Positions 7,706 to 14,675 of a stretch of 17,998 nt of DNA are shown piece after piece. A program made the position numbers and the translations under genes. The notes below the pieces were generated by a model that worked only from the letters and a program-made list of their open reading frames with translations, had not been told where the DNA came from and made no database searches. Every line of letters starts with the position of its first letter. The first letter of the stretch is position 1. The DNA is from JBLHKE01 sp047619485 (lineage in GTDB: Bacteria; Verrucomicrobiota; Verrucomicrobiia; Verrucomicrobiales; DEV007): assembly GCA_047619485.1 (NCBI GenBank), contig JBLHKE010000058.1, positions 1 through 17,998 on the forward strand. The letters are read 5' to 3'.

Positions 7706-8515
7706 ATGCCAGCAAACCGCATCGACCAAACTTTCGCCGATCTCAAATCCAACGGCAAGACCGCCTTCGTCGCCTACATTTCTGCGGGCGACCCAGACAT
7801 CGACCGCTCGCTCGACGTAGCGCACGCGCTCGTCCGCGCTGGCGCCGATATCATCGAGCTTGGAGTCCCCTTCTCTGACCCCCTCGCTGACGGCATCGTC
7901 AACCAGATGGCTGCCCAACGCGCCCTGGAAGCCGGTTGCACCACGGTAGGCGTGCTCGACCTCATCCGCCGTTTTCGCCAGACCGACAATAACACTCCAA
8001 TCGTCCTCTTCACCTACCTCAACCCGATCTACACCTACGGGTTCGAAAAGTTCCACACCGACGCCTCAGAGGCCGGTGCCGACGGCATTCTAAACCTCGA
8101 TCTGCCGCCAGATGAAGAGTCAGAAAACGAGGAACTGCGTGATGCGGTCGGGCTAAAACACATCCGGCTGATCGCCCCCACCACCCCCGACGATCGCATC
8201 TCAATTATCGCCAAGCAGGGTGAAGGCTTCATCTATTACGTCTGCCAGGAAGGCGTCACCGGTGCCCGCACCGAACTCGCGACGTCGATCGACACCCAAG
8301 TCGCAAAAATTCAACGCGCATCGGAAACGCCAGTGGTGGTTGGCTTCGGCATTTCGACCCCAGAACAAGCCGCAACCGTCGCGGCATGCGCAGACGGGGT
8401 TGTCGTCGGCTCAGCCATCGTCAAAATCGTCGCTGCTAACGGGGATCAAGCAGATCTAGCAGACAAGGTCTACGAGTTTGTGAAACCCCTTGTGGACGCC
8501 ACCAAGTCGGTTTAA
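7706..8515 (+). CDS. trpA: Tryptophan synthase alpha subunit
   Basis: TrpA cleaves indole-3-glycerol phosphate to indole and glyceraldehyde 3-phosphate and passes indole to TrpB. The protein is 269 residues, the usual size, with a TIM-barrel layout. The block ELGVPFSDPLADG contains the catalytic Glu and Asp (E. coli E49 and D60), followed by IVNQMAAQRALEAG where E. coli has PTIQ. LFTYLNPIYTYGFEKF, GFIYYVCQEGVTGAR and VVGFGISTPEQAA are further family blocks. The frame extends upstream to a TTG at 7640, but MPANRIDQTFADL is the usual start and the candidate promoter lies inside that extension. No trpB or other trp gene is in the window, and the next gene, 15 bp on, is dapF. Its partner must be encoded elsewhere. 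Confidence 0.95.
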   Translation: MPANRIDQTFADLKSNGKTAFVAYISAGDPDIDRSLDVAHALVRAGADIIELGVPFSDPLADGIVNQMAAQRALEAGCTTVGVLDLIRRFRQTDNNTPIVLFTYLNPIYTYGFEKFHTDASEAGADGILNLDLPPDEESENEELRDAVGLKHIRLIAPTTPDDRISIIAKQGEGFIYYVCQEGVTGARTELATSIDTQVAKIQRASETPVVVGFGISTPEQAATVAACADGVVVGSAIVKIVAANGDQADLADKVYEFVKPLVDATKSV

Positions 8516-8530
8516 AGGCCTCACAGAGAC

Positions 8531-9337
8531 ATGCTTAAATTCACAAAAATGAACGGCGCAGGCAACGACTTCGTCGTCGTCGACAACCGTGACAACGCGA
8601 TCCAGCTCAGCAAGGCGCAAATCGAGAACGTCTGCGACCGCCACCGCGGGGTCGGCGCGGACGGTTTCCTCGCAGTCGAGCCGTCAGAAAAGGGATCCGA
8701 CTACCGCATGCGCTACTACAATGCCGACGGTGGCGAGGCCGAGATGTGCGGCAACGGCGCGCGCTGCTTCGGCCGCTACGCGAATCGCCTCCAAGGAGGA
8801 AACGCGCAAAAGATCAGCTTCGAAACCATCGCCGGGGTCATCGAAGCGACCTTCGAGGCCGAGAATGTCCGCATCCAGCTGAGCGAACCATTCGACCTCC
8901 AACTCAATACAGAAATCGAGCTCGGTGGCAAGCTGACCAAGGTGCACAGCGTCAACACCGGTGTCCCGCACGCGGTCGTCATCGTCGATGACATCGCGAA
9001 CGTAGATATCGTGCCCCAAGGTGGTGCCGTGCGCCACCACGAGCACTTTGCCCCGGCCGGAACCAACGCCAACTTCATGATGCAGCTCAGCAGCGACAGC
9101 ATCGCGATCCGCACTTACGAGCGCGGCGTCGAAAACGAGACTCTGGCCTGTGGCACTGGTATGGTCGCCAACGCCATCATCCACAACCAACTCACCAACG
9201 CCCAACCCCCGATCAACGTCCGGGTCGCTGGCGGCGACATTCTGCTGGTCGACTTTGAGCGCGACGGCGACCAATACAAGAATGTCACCCTCACCGGCCC
9301 AGCCGATTTCGTGTTCGAGGGAGAAATAGAAATTTAA
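8531..9337 (+). CDS. dapF: Diaminopimelate epimerase
   Basis: DapF interconverts LL- and meso-diaminopimelate, giving the peptidoglycan cross-linking amino acid and the lysine precursor. It is a PLP-independent racemase that uses two cysteines. Both are present: C73 in EMCGNGARCF (same number as E. coli) and C207 in LACGTGMVAN. The N-terminus MLKFTKMNGAGNDFVVVDNR and the block HRGVGADG are typical. It is 268 residues against about 274 in E. coli. It starts 15 bp after trpA without a clear Shine-Dalgarno and is followed 54 bp later by dapA. It probably belongs to one transcript running from trpA to folK/panB. Confidence 0.97.
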   Translation: MLKFTKMNGAGNDFVVVDNRDNAIQLSKAQIENVCDRHRGVGADGFLAVEPSEKGSDYRMRYYNADGGEAEMCGNGARCFGRYANRLQGGNAQKISFETIAGVIEATFEAENVRIQLSEPFDLQLNTEIELGGKLTKVHSVNTGVPHAVVIVDDIANVDIVPQGGAVRHHEHFAPAGTNANFMMQLSSDSIAIRTYERGVENETLACGTGMVANAIIHNQLTNAQPPINVRVAGGDILLVDFERDGDQYKNVTLTGPADFVFEGEIEI

Positions 9338-9375
9338 CATGTGGCGGCGGTTTGGAATCGCCAGTCCCACAGCCC

Positions 9376-9383
9376 AAGGAAGA
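9376..9383 (+). promoter_or_regulatory. Shine-Dalgarno site of dapA
   Basis: AAGGAAGA lies 8 nt upstream of the ATG at 9392. It selects that ATG over the in-frame GTG at 9341, which would add 17 residues unlike any dihydrodipicolinate synthase N-terminus. It contrasts with the apparently leaderless first genes of the other units. Confidence 0.65.
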
Positions 9384-9391
9384 ATCTAATC

Positions 9392-10273
9392 ATGTTCGAA
9401 GGAGCCCATACCGCCCTAATCACCCCATTCAACGCCGATCGCGAAGTTGACGAGGCCGCATTCCGCGCTCTCATCGACGAGCAATTCGACAACGGCATCA
9501 GCGGCATCGTTCCCGTCGGGACGACCGGAGAATCGCCGACCCTCAACAACAAGGAGCACCGTCGCGTGATTAATATTGCTGTCGACCAAGCGGCGGGTCG
9601 AGGTCACGTCATCGCCGGCACCGGCTCCAACTCCACCCGCGAGGCCGTCACCATGACCAAGTTCGCCGAGGACTCTGGTGCCACCGCGAGCCTGCAGGTC
9701 TGCCCTTACTACAACAAGCCGTCGCAAGAGGGACTCTTCCAGCACTACAAAGCGATCGCAGAGGCGACCAAGCTGCCGATCATCCTCTACAGCATCCCCG
9801 GCCGCTCCGTGATCGAGATCACGGTCGAGACCCAACAACGCCTCCACGAAGCCTGCCCGAACATCTGCGCCATGAAGGAAGCAGGCGGAGATGGCAGACG
9901 CATCGACGAAATCCACGCCGCACTCCCGGCCGGTTACGAAACACTCAGCGGCGACGACGCGCTGACGATCGACTTCATGCAACGCGGAGCCAAGGGCGTC
10001 ATCAGTGTCGCCGGCAACCTCATCCCCAGAGGGATGTCTGACCTAGTTGCCGCCATGGCCTCTGGCGACACCGATACAGCCAAGAAAATTGATGCCCAAT
10101 TCAGCCCACTGTTCAACGCCTTCCTGAAGCTCGACACCAATCCCGTCCCCATCAAAGAAGCCATGGCTCTGGCAGGTAAGTGTAGCCCACTCCTACGCCT
10201 GCCGATGGTTCCCCTCACCGACGAGAAGCGTGCCGAGCTCAAAGCGACCCTCGAACAGCTACACCTGTTGTAA
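9392..10273 (+). CDS. dapA: 4-hydroxy-tetrahydrodipicolinate synthase
   Basis: DapA condenses pyruvate with aspartate semialdehyde, the committed step of the diaminopimelate/lysine pathway. From the ATG at 9392 it has 293 residues, typical of this class I aldolase. Key residues match E. coli numbering closely: T44 and T45 in VGTTGESPTL, Y107 in CPYYNKPSQEG, Y133 and R138 in YSIPGRSVIEI, and the Schiff-base lysine K162 in CAMKEAGGD. LSGDDALTIDFM and KGVISVAGNLIP follow. The start is chosen by the AAGGAAGA site and the family N-terminus (FEGAHTALITPFN). It is 37 bp upstream of dapB, the next enzyme of the pathway. Confidence 0.97.
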   Translation: MFEGAHTALITPFNADREVDEAAFRALIDEQFDNGISGIVPVGTTGESPTLNNKEHRRVINIAVDQAAGRGHVIAGTGSNSTREAVTMTKFAEDSGATASLQVCPYYNKPSQEGLFQHYKAIAEATKLPIILYSIPGRSVIEITVETQQRLHEACPNICAMKEAGGDGRRIDEIHAALPAGYETLSGDDALTIDFMQRGAKGVISVAGNLIPRGMSDLVAAMASGDTDTAKKIDAQFSPLFNAFLKLDTNPVPIKEAMALAGKCSPLLRLPMVPLTDEKRAELKATLEQLHLL

Positions 10274-10310
10274 CCTCGATTTGCGATCGAAGACCCAGCC
10301 CAACAAAGAA

Positions 10311-11045
10311 ATGAAAATTCTAGTCACCGGAGCCAGAGGCCGCATGGGTCAAACCGTCGCGGCCTGCTGCGAAGCCGACCCCGAAGTCGAAACTGGAGCA
10401 CAGATCGATGTCGGCGATGACCTCCCCGCCGCACTAGAGAAATGCGACGTCGTCATCGACTTCAGCTTCCACACCTTCACCGAGGAGCTACTTAACGCCT
10501 GCATCGAACAGAAGAAAAACCTCATCATGGGCACCACCGGCCAGAGCGACGAGCTCATCGCCAAGGTCCACGAGGCAGCCAAAACCCTCCCCATTGTCGC
10601 CGCACCGAATTTCAGCGTCGGCGTCAACACGCTCTTCTGGCTCACACGCAAAGCTGCCGACATCCTCGGCCCTGACTTCGATCTCGAGGTCATTGAGATG
10701 CACCACCGCATGAAGGCAGACGCCCCCAGCGGCACAGCCAAGCGCCTCGCCGAAGTCCTCGCCGAAGCCCGCGACCTCTCCTACAACGAGGACGTCGTCC
10801 ACGGGCGCGAAGGCATCGTCGGCGCTCGAACCAAAACCGAGATCGGCATGCACTCGATGCGCGGCGGTGACGTCGTCGGCGACCACACCGTCGTCTACGC
10901 GAACATCGGTGAGCGCGTCGAACTCACCCACAAGGCCAGCAGCCGTGACACGTTTGCCAACGGTGCCATCCGCGCAACTAAGTGGCTCGCCACGCAAGCA
11001 CCGGGACGCGTCTACGATATGCAGGACGTCCTCGGCCTGAAGTGA
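10311..11045 (+). CDS. dapB: 4-hydroxy-tetrahydrodipicolinate reductase
   Basis: DapB reduces the DapA product to tetrahydrodipicolinate with NAD(P)H. From ATG 10311 it has 244 residues. The Rossmann motif VTGARGRMGQTV is at 5-16, FSFH and MGTTGQ follow, and the catalytic block EMHHRMKADAPSGTAKRL carries the His-His-x-x-Lys residues (H131, H132, K135). The C-terminus GAIRATKWLATQAPGRVYDM and DVLGLK is typical. The longer open frame from 10230 overlaps dapA and is rejected. The TGA stop shares its A with the next ATG (TGATG), coupling translation to the folK/panB fusion. Confidence 0.97.
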   Translation: MKILVTGARGRMGQTVAACCEADPEVETGAQIDVGDDLPAALEKCDVVIDFSFHTFTEELLNACIEQKKNLIMGTTGQSDELIAKVHEAAKTLPIVAAPNFSVGVNTLFWLTRKAADILGPDFDLEVIEMHHRMKADAPSGTAKRLAEVLAEARDLSYNEDVVHGREGIVGARTKTEIGMHSMRGGDVVGDHTVVYANIGERVELTHKASSRDTFANGAIRATKWLATQAPGRVYDMQDVLGLK

Positions 11046-12340
11046 TGACCCGCTACGGAATCGCTCTGGGCAGCAACCTGGGCGATCGCCTGCGATCCAT
11101 CGAGGAAGCCAAGCGCCGCCTCTCCGTGAGTGGCCGCATTCTCGCCTCCGCCCCGATCTACAAAAGCGCCCCGGTAGACTGCGCCGCAGGGGATCCGGAC
11201 TTCTACAACACCGCGCTCGAGTTCGAGACAGACCTAGATCCCCTATCGCTCCTAGAATTTACCCAAGGCATCGAGAGATCGATCGGCCGTAAAGCAGAGC
11301 CTCACCCAAACGCCCCCCGGGAGATCGACATCGACCTCCTCTACCACCTTCCCAAAACCCGAGCCTCTGCGGCTCTGCGCCTCTGCGTGAGCCAGTTCCA
11401 GAGCCCACGCCTACAACTCCCCCACTTGCGCCTCCTCGAGCGCCGCTTCGTTCTCCACCCGCTAAACGACATCCGCCCCGATCTCGTCATCGAGAACAAA
11501 ACCATTGCCGATCACCTCGCCACCCTCCAATCTGAGGAACCGCCACTCGTCATGGTTTCCCCCTGCTCAAGCCCAGAAAGACTCGATCGCCTAGCCGCTG
11601 CAAAAGCTGCCGGCGAACAGATCGTCGCCATCACCGCCTACGACTACCCGACGGCTCGCCTCCTTGACGAAGCCGGTGTCGACCTCATCCTAGTAGGCGA
11701 TTCTCTCGGCATGGTCGTCCTCGGTCACGAGGACACCACCAGCGTCACCCTCGACATGATGCTGCACCATACCAAGGCCTGTCGCCGTGGCATTAGAAAC
11801 GCGATCTTGATCGCTGACCTCCCCATCGGCACTTACGACACACCAGACGAGGCACTCGCATCCGCCCAAGCACTCAGCGCTGCCGGTGCGGATGCAGTCA
11901 AACTCGAAGGCGGATTACGCCAGATCGAAAAAGTGGACATGATTGTAGCTGCGGGAATCCGCATCATCGGCCACATCGGCATGCTCCCACAACGCGTCCG
12001 CGAAGAGGGTGGCTACAAGAAGAAAGGCAAGACCGGCGCCGACCTCGACCACATCGTCGCCGGAGCACAAGCTTTGGAGAAGGCTGGCGTCGACGCAATC
12101 ATCATCGAGAGCACCGTCCCGGCAGCAGCGACGCGCTGCATCGAAGCCGTCGACATCCCTATCATCGGCATCGGCGCCGGCAGGAATTGTGATGGTCAAA
12201 TCCGAGTCGTGCACGACGTGCTCGGAAGCTATCCATGGTTCGTCCCAAAGTTCGCCAAGACCCACGCCGACATCGCCGGGGAGACGACCCGTGCCGCCAA
12301 GAGCTACATCGACGCCGTGCGTGCCAAAGAGAGAGCCTAG
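11045..12340 (+). CDS. folK-panB: Bifunctional FolK-PanB fusion: HPPK and ketopantoate hydroxymethyltransferase
   Basis: One uninterrupted 431-residue frame encodes two complete enzymes. Residues 1-169 are HPPK, which transfers pyrophosphate from ATP to hydroxymethyl-dihydropterin in folate synthesis: IALGSNLGDR, YKSAPVD, PREIDIDLL with Mg ligands D95 and D97, then LPHLRLLERRFVLHPL. Residues 170-431 are PanB, which makes ketopantoate for pantothenate/CoA: AITAYDY, LVGDSLGMVVLGH, LIADLPIGTYDTP, VKLEGG, IGHIGMLPQ, IIESTV, IIGIGAGRNCDGQ. The metal and catalytic Asp, Glu and Lys residues are all visible. folK and panB are often neighbours in bacteria, so this looks like loss of the folK stop. M170 (ATG 11552) sits where a free PanB would begin, with GAGGA 13 nt upstream, so a separate PanB might also be made. 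The FolK loop after D97 is about 12 residues longer than in E. coli and holds a tandem repeat. Translation is coupled to dapB. Confidence 0.92.
   Translation: MTRYGIALGSNLGDRLRSIEEAKRRLSVSGRILASAPIYKSAPVDCAAGDPDFYNTALEFETDLDPLSLLEFTQGIERSIGRKAEPHPNAPREIDIDLLYHLPKTRASAALRLCVSQFQSPRLQLPHLRLLERRFVLHPLNDIRPDLVIENKTIADHLATLQSEEPPLVMVSPCSSPERLDRLAAAKAAGEQIVAITAYDYPTARLLDEAGVDLILVGDSLGMVVLGHEDTTSVTLDMMLHHTKACRRGIRNAILIADLPIGTYDTPDEALASAQALSAAGADAVKLEGGLRQIEKVDMIVAAGIRIIGHIGMLPQRVREEGGYKKKGKTGADLDHIVAGAQALEKAGVDAIIIESTVPAAATRCIEAVDIPIIGIGAGRNCDGQIRVVHDVLGSYPWFVPKFAKTHADIAGETTRAAKSYIDAVRAKERA
11364..11387 (+). repeat. Three tandem 8-bp units (NCTCTGCG) inside folK
   Basis: The units are cctctgcg, gctctgcg and cctctgcg in direct succession, followed by tga out of frame. 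They encode part of A107-V115 in the loop between D97 and the LPH motif of FolK. Twenty-four bases keep the frame. The sequence resembles short dispersed ctctgcg-type repeats that I remember from intergenic DNA of other bacteria; that link is recollection, not a search result. Confidence 0.75.
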
Positions 12341-12356
12341 CGGGTCCGATCCAGCC

Positions 12357-13688
12357 TTACTTCCCTGCCGCCTTCCGAGCCTCCTGGTCGGCAAGCGCAT
12401 ACTCACTCACTTCCAGTTTCGTAAATTTCCCCAGCCAGTTTTTCAGCCGCCCTACCATCCCGAAGGCCCCCACCTGCGAAAAACACTGCTTGAGACTGCC
12501 GGCTGTCACCACTTGGGCAAACGCCTGCCTGGCATGTTGTTCCCCCGCAGTCCCCATCGCCCGGCACCGTTCGGCATCGCCCAACAAACTCGCTACCGCC
12601 GCAGCAAAATCACCTGGCTGGCGCTCATCCACCAACAGCCCGGTCTCGCCCTCGATGACCATTTCCGGCACTCCGGCGAGCCTGGTCGACACGCACGGGA
12701 GCGCGGCCGCCATCGCCTCCATGATCACGGTCGGTAAATTGTCTTTGCCACCGTTCTTCTCGGTCACGCATGGCAGCACAAAAATCTGAGCCTCTCCTAG
12801 CAGATCCACAATCTCCGGCTGACTCTTCGGCCCCACGAGCTGAACAAGATCTCCTACCTCGAGTTCGGCGATCAACGCCAGTAACTTCTCCTCCATCGGG
12901 CCGTCGCCGACGATGACACAACGGAAATCAGCCCCCCCGAGTTCCCTGATCATGGCGCAGGCCCTCACCAGGTCATCGAATCCCTTCTTCTCGATCAACC
13001 TCCCAACGCTCAGCAACATTGACGGGCGCGCTTTCTCCACATGCTTCGCCCGCTCGAACGGTTCCAGATCGAGACCGTTGTAGACCCGTTTCACCTTCGT
13101 CGCCTCGGCCGGAAATTTCCGATTCAAAAAAGCTGCCGTGTAATCGCTGACCGTCACCACCATCGACGCCTCCGCCATCAACTTCTCCAGACTCACAGCA
13201 CAGCCCGAATCCTCGAAAATGTCGTTCGCGTGCCCGGTGAAACTAAACTGCATCGCGTAGAATTTCTTCAGCCACCAGCAACAACGCGCCCCAACGCCAG
13301 CGAAATGCGAATGCGCGTGCCACACGCCCGCCTCGCGCATTTTCACCCCCACATAGGCAGCCTCGTAAACCCTCATCTTATCCGGCGCCTTGCCCCAGTG
13401 CCGCAAAGTCAGCACCACCTCTTGCGGCAACAGATCAGCATCCTTCATCCGCGTAACCTCCGCCACCAACTCCTTCTCCGGCGGGAGGAAGTGCACCCGA
13501 CTGATTAGATCCGGAGGAAAATGATCTTCCAGCGGTTCATCGCGAGTGTCACGGATCGAGAAGAGCATTGGCCTCAGTCCCTGCCGCTCCAACTCCAAGA
13601 TCTCCCTCACACAGAAGGTCTGGGTGAAGGTCGGGAATCGCTCGAAAACGTATGCCAGGTCTGGCTTTCTAAAAGAGGTATTCGACAT
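12357..13688 (-). CDS. Glycosyltransferase family 4 protein
   Basis: This is a 443-residue GT-B fold glycosyltransferase, probably adding a sugar from a nucleotide donor to a cell-surface polysaccharide or glycolipid at the cytoplasmic face. The N-terminal acceptor half has VFERFPTFTQTFCVREI, WHAHSHFAGVGA and FSFTGHANDIFED, as in WcaL/ExoL-type enzymes. The donor half has VYNGLDLEPF, LSVGRLIEKKGFDDLV (R230, K235), VIVGDGPMEEKL and the EX7E-type motif, here D316 to E324 (DNLPTVIME), then GVPEMVIEGETGLLV. There is no signal peptide or membrane helix. The start at 13688 gives a normal N-terminus but has no clear Shine-Dalgarno or promoter next to it. It converges on the folK-panB fusion with 16 bp between. 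No other polysaccharide genes are adjacent, so donor and acceptor cannot be named. Confidence 0.92.
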   Translation of the reverse strand: MSNTSFRKPDLAYVFERFPTFTQTFCVREILELERQGLRPMLFSIRDTRDEPLEDHFPPDLISRVHFLPPEKELVAEVTRMKDADLLPQEVVLTLRHWGKAPDKMRVYEAAYVGVKMREAGVWHAHSHFAGVGARCCWWLKKFYAMQFSFTGHANDIFEDSGCAVSLEKLMAEASMVVTVSDYTAAFLNRKFPAEATKVKRVYNGLDLEPFERAKHVEKARPSMLLSVGRLIEKKGFDDLVRACAMIRELGGADFRCVIVGDGPMEEKLLALIAELEVGDLVQLVGPKSQPEIVDLLGEAQIFVLPCVTEKNGGKDNLPTVIMEAMAAALPCVSTRLAGVPEMVIEGETGLLVDERQPGDFAAAVASLLGDAERCRAMGTAGEQHARQAFAQVVTAGSLKQCFSQVGAFGMVGRLKNWLGKFTKLEVSEYALADQEARKAAGK

Positions 13689-13940
13689 GCAGAAGGGGTA
13701 GCCGCACGAGTGATCCAGCGGGCTCTAATCAGCGCAACATCCGGTTGGGGGGTGCCGCAATACGTGCAGTTAAACTGCCCCTACACCGCCGCGTCAATCA
13801 ATAACGAACGGTGCTAGTCAAGCAAAGGGAGCGGTGCGCACAGCGGCTGTTGTTGACCGGTAGGAACGTTGGCACGGTTGCCAGTGTGACAACCACGCCC
13901 GCCGGTCACCTCAGTCTTCAGCTCTGGGAAAAACCAGAAA
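13689..13940. other. Intergenic region between two minus-strand genes, with nested inverted repeat
   Basis: This stretch of 252 bp has no credible coding frame. Small dyads include GCAGT/ACTGC (13766-13778), TCTGG/CCAGA (13923-13938) just after the stop of the gene at 13941, and the larger nested structure at 13854-13908. It must hold the 3' end of one transcript and probably the promoter of the glycosyltransferase, but no strong -35/-10 pair was found. No tRNA or known riboswitch pattern was recognised. Confidence 0.6.
13854..13908. repeat. Nested inverted repeat, possible structured RNA or terminator
   Basis: Outer arms TGACCGG (13854-13860) and CCGGTCA (13902-13908) enclose inner arms GGTTG (13876-13880) and CAACC (13890-13894). 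The two stems are nested and compatible. It lies about 30-90 nt downstream of the stop of the minus-strand gene at 13941, so it could end that transcript or be a small RNA. No T-run is visible. Confidence 0.4.
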
Positions 13941-14675
13941 TCACCCCTTCGCTAGCGAATCTAGACTACTGCCGTAGACCGACTTCGAGCTGAACTCGCT
14001 CGGAATGAATAGCTCTGGGGCACCGGCGAGGGATTCGGAGAAATCTAGCTCCCAAGAGTGCAGTGAGTCACGCAGGTAGCGCGGCAGGTCAGAACGATTG
14101 GCGAGGGCTTCCGCGAGACCCAGTTCGTGATTCTTCTCGATCTCGTTAAGCATCGTTACGTCCATCTCTGGAGCTTCGACGATGTGCGCCCCCATGTAGT
14201 TCATGACCTTTTCACCATACGTCCCTACCCAAGAAGAATCGCCTGCCTCGTCGAACTCCACCGGTGTGCGGATGATCAGGTAGTCAGCGTTGTCAGCAAA
14301 GGACTCTCCAATTGCGACCACCTCATCCGAAATCCCGACATGGTTTGGCACCGGAACAACGATCGTCAGTTCAGCCTCCATCTCGACCAGTAGATCAAAA
14401 ATCTCTTGTTCATGAAAAAACTCGGCCAGCGTCGCACCGTCACCAGTCGCGATATCGATCACCGTCACATCGGTCTGATCCAAGAACGAAATCAGGTGCC
14501 CCGCCTCCAACTCGTCTTCAAGATTCCAGTAGGTGGGATGCCCGAGGCTCGACTCCGTGGTCGAAACCGGAAGATACCCTATCTTCTTCCGAGACATGAA
14601 CTGCTCAAAGACACGGGAAAAAGAGGATTTCCCCACCTCTGGGAGATCGTTAAGAATTAGTATTAGCTTTTTCAT
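13941..14675 (-). CDS. Orphan P-loop NTPase-like protein of unknown function
   Basis: I do not recognise this 244-residue protein by name. Its start, KKLILILNDLPEVGKSSFSRV, has a beta strand followed by a GKS loop (K16, S17). Residues 70-80 (VTVIDIATGDG) look like a Walker B strand, and LTIVVPVPNH and ADYLIIRTP like further core strands. This layout resembles ParA/MinD/StbB-type SIMIBI ATPases. However, the loop reads DLPEVGKS, lacking the first Gly and the KGG signature, so ATPase activity is doubtful. The C-terminal 80 residues are acidic and helical. There is no signal peptide or membrane segment. No parB-like, mobilisation or flagellar gene is nearby. The gene stands alone between long intergenic regions, behind an AT-rich upstream region with a perfect TATAAT. 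The family assignment is inference. Confidence 0.8.
   Translation of the reverse strand: MKKLILILNDLPEVGKSSFSRVFEQFMSRKKIGYLPVSTTESSLGHPTYWNLEDELEAGHLISFLDQTDVTVIDIATGDGATLAEFFHEQEIFDLLVEMEAELTIVVPVPNHVGISDEVVAIGESFADNADYLIIRTPVEFDEAGDSSWVGTYGEKVMNYMGAHIVEAPEMDVTMLNEIEKNHELGLAEALANRSDLPRYLRDSLHSWELDFSESLAGAPELFIPSEFSSKSVYGSSLDSLAKG

Noticed and set aside
7611..7715. N-terminal extension of fabG by 35 codons
   Set aside because: The family start at 7610 is preceded by a -35/-10 pair, and the extension overlaps the trpA start and has no homology-like features.
8684..9370. Open frame of 228 codons on the minus strand opposite dapF
   Set aside because: It is antisense to an intact dapF, and its Val/Asp/Gly-rich translation is typical of antisense frames in GC-rich genes.
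12009..12737. Open frame of 242 codons on the plus strand across the panB end and glycosyltransferase
   Set aside because: It overlaps panB out of frame and is then antisense to the glycosyltransferase. Both of those are certain genes, and its product is Ser/Arg/Pro-rich without motifs.
13689..13940. tRNA, riboswitch or CRISPR in the spacer
   Set aside because: No cloverleaf with a TTCRA-type arm, no known aptamer consensus and no regularly spaced repeats could be found by eye.
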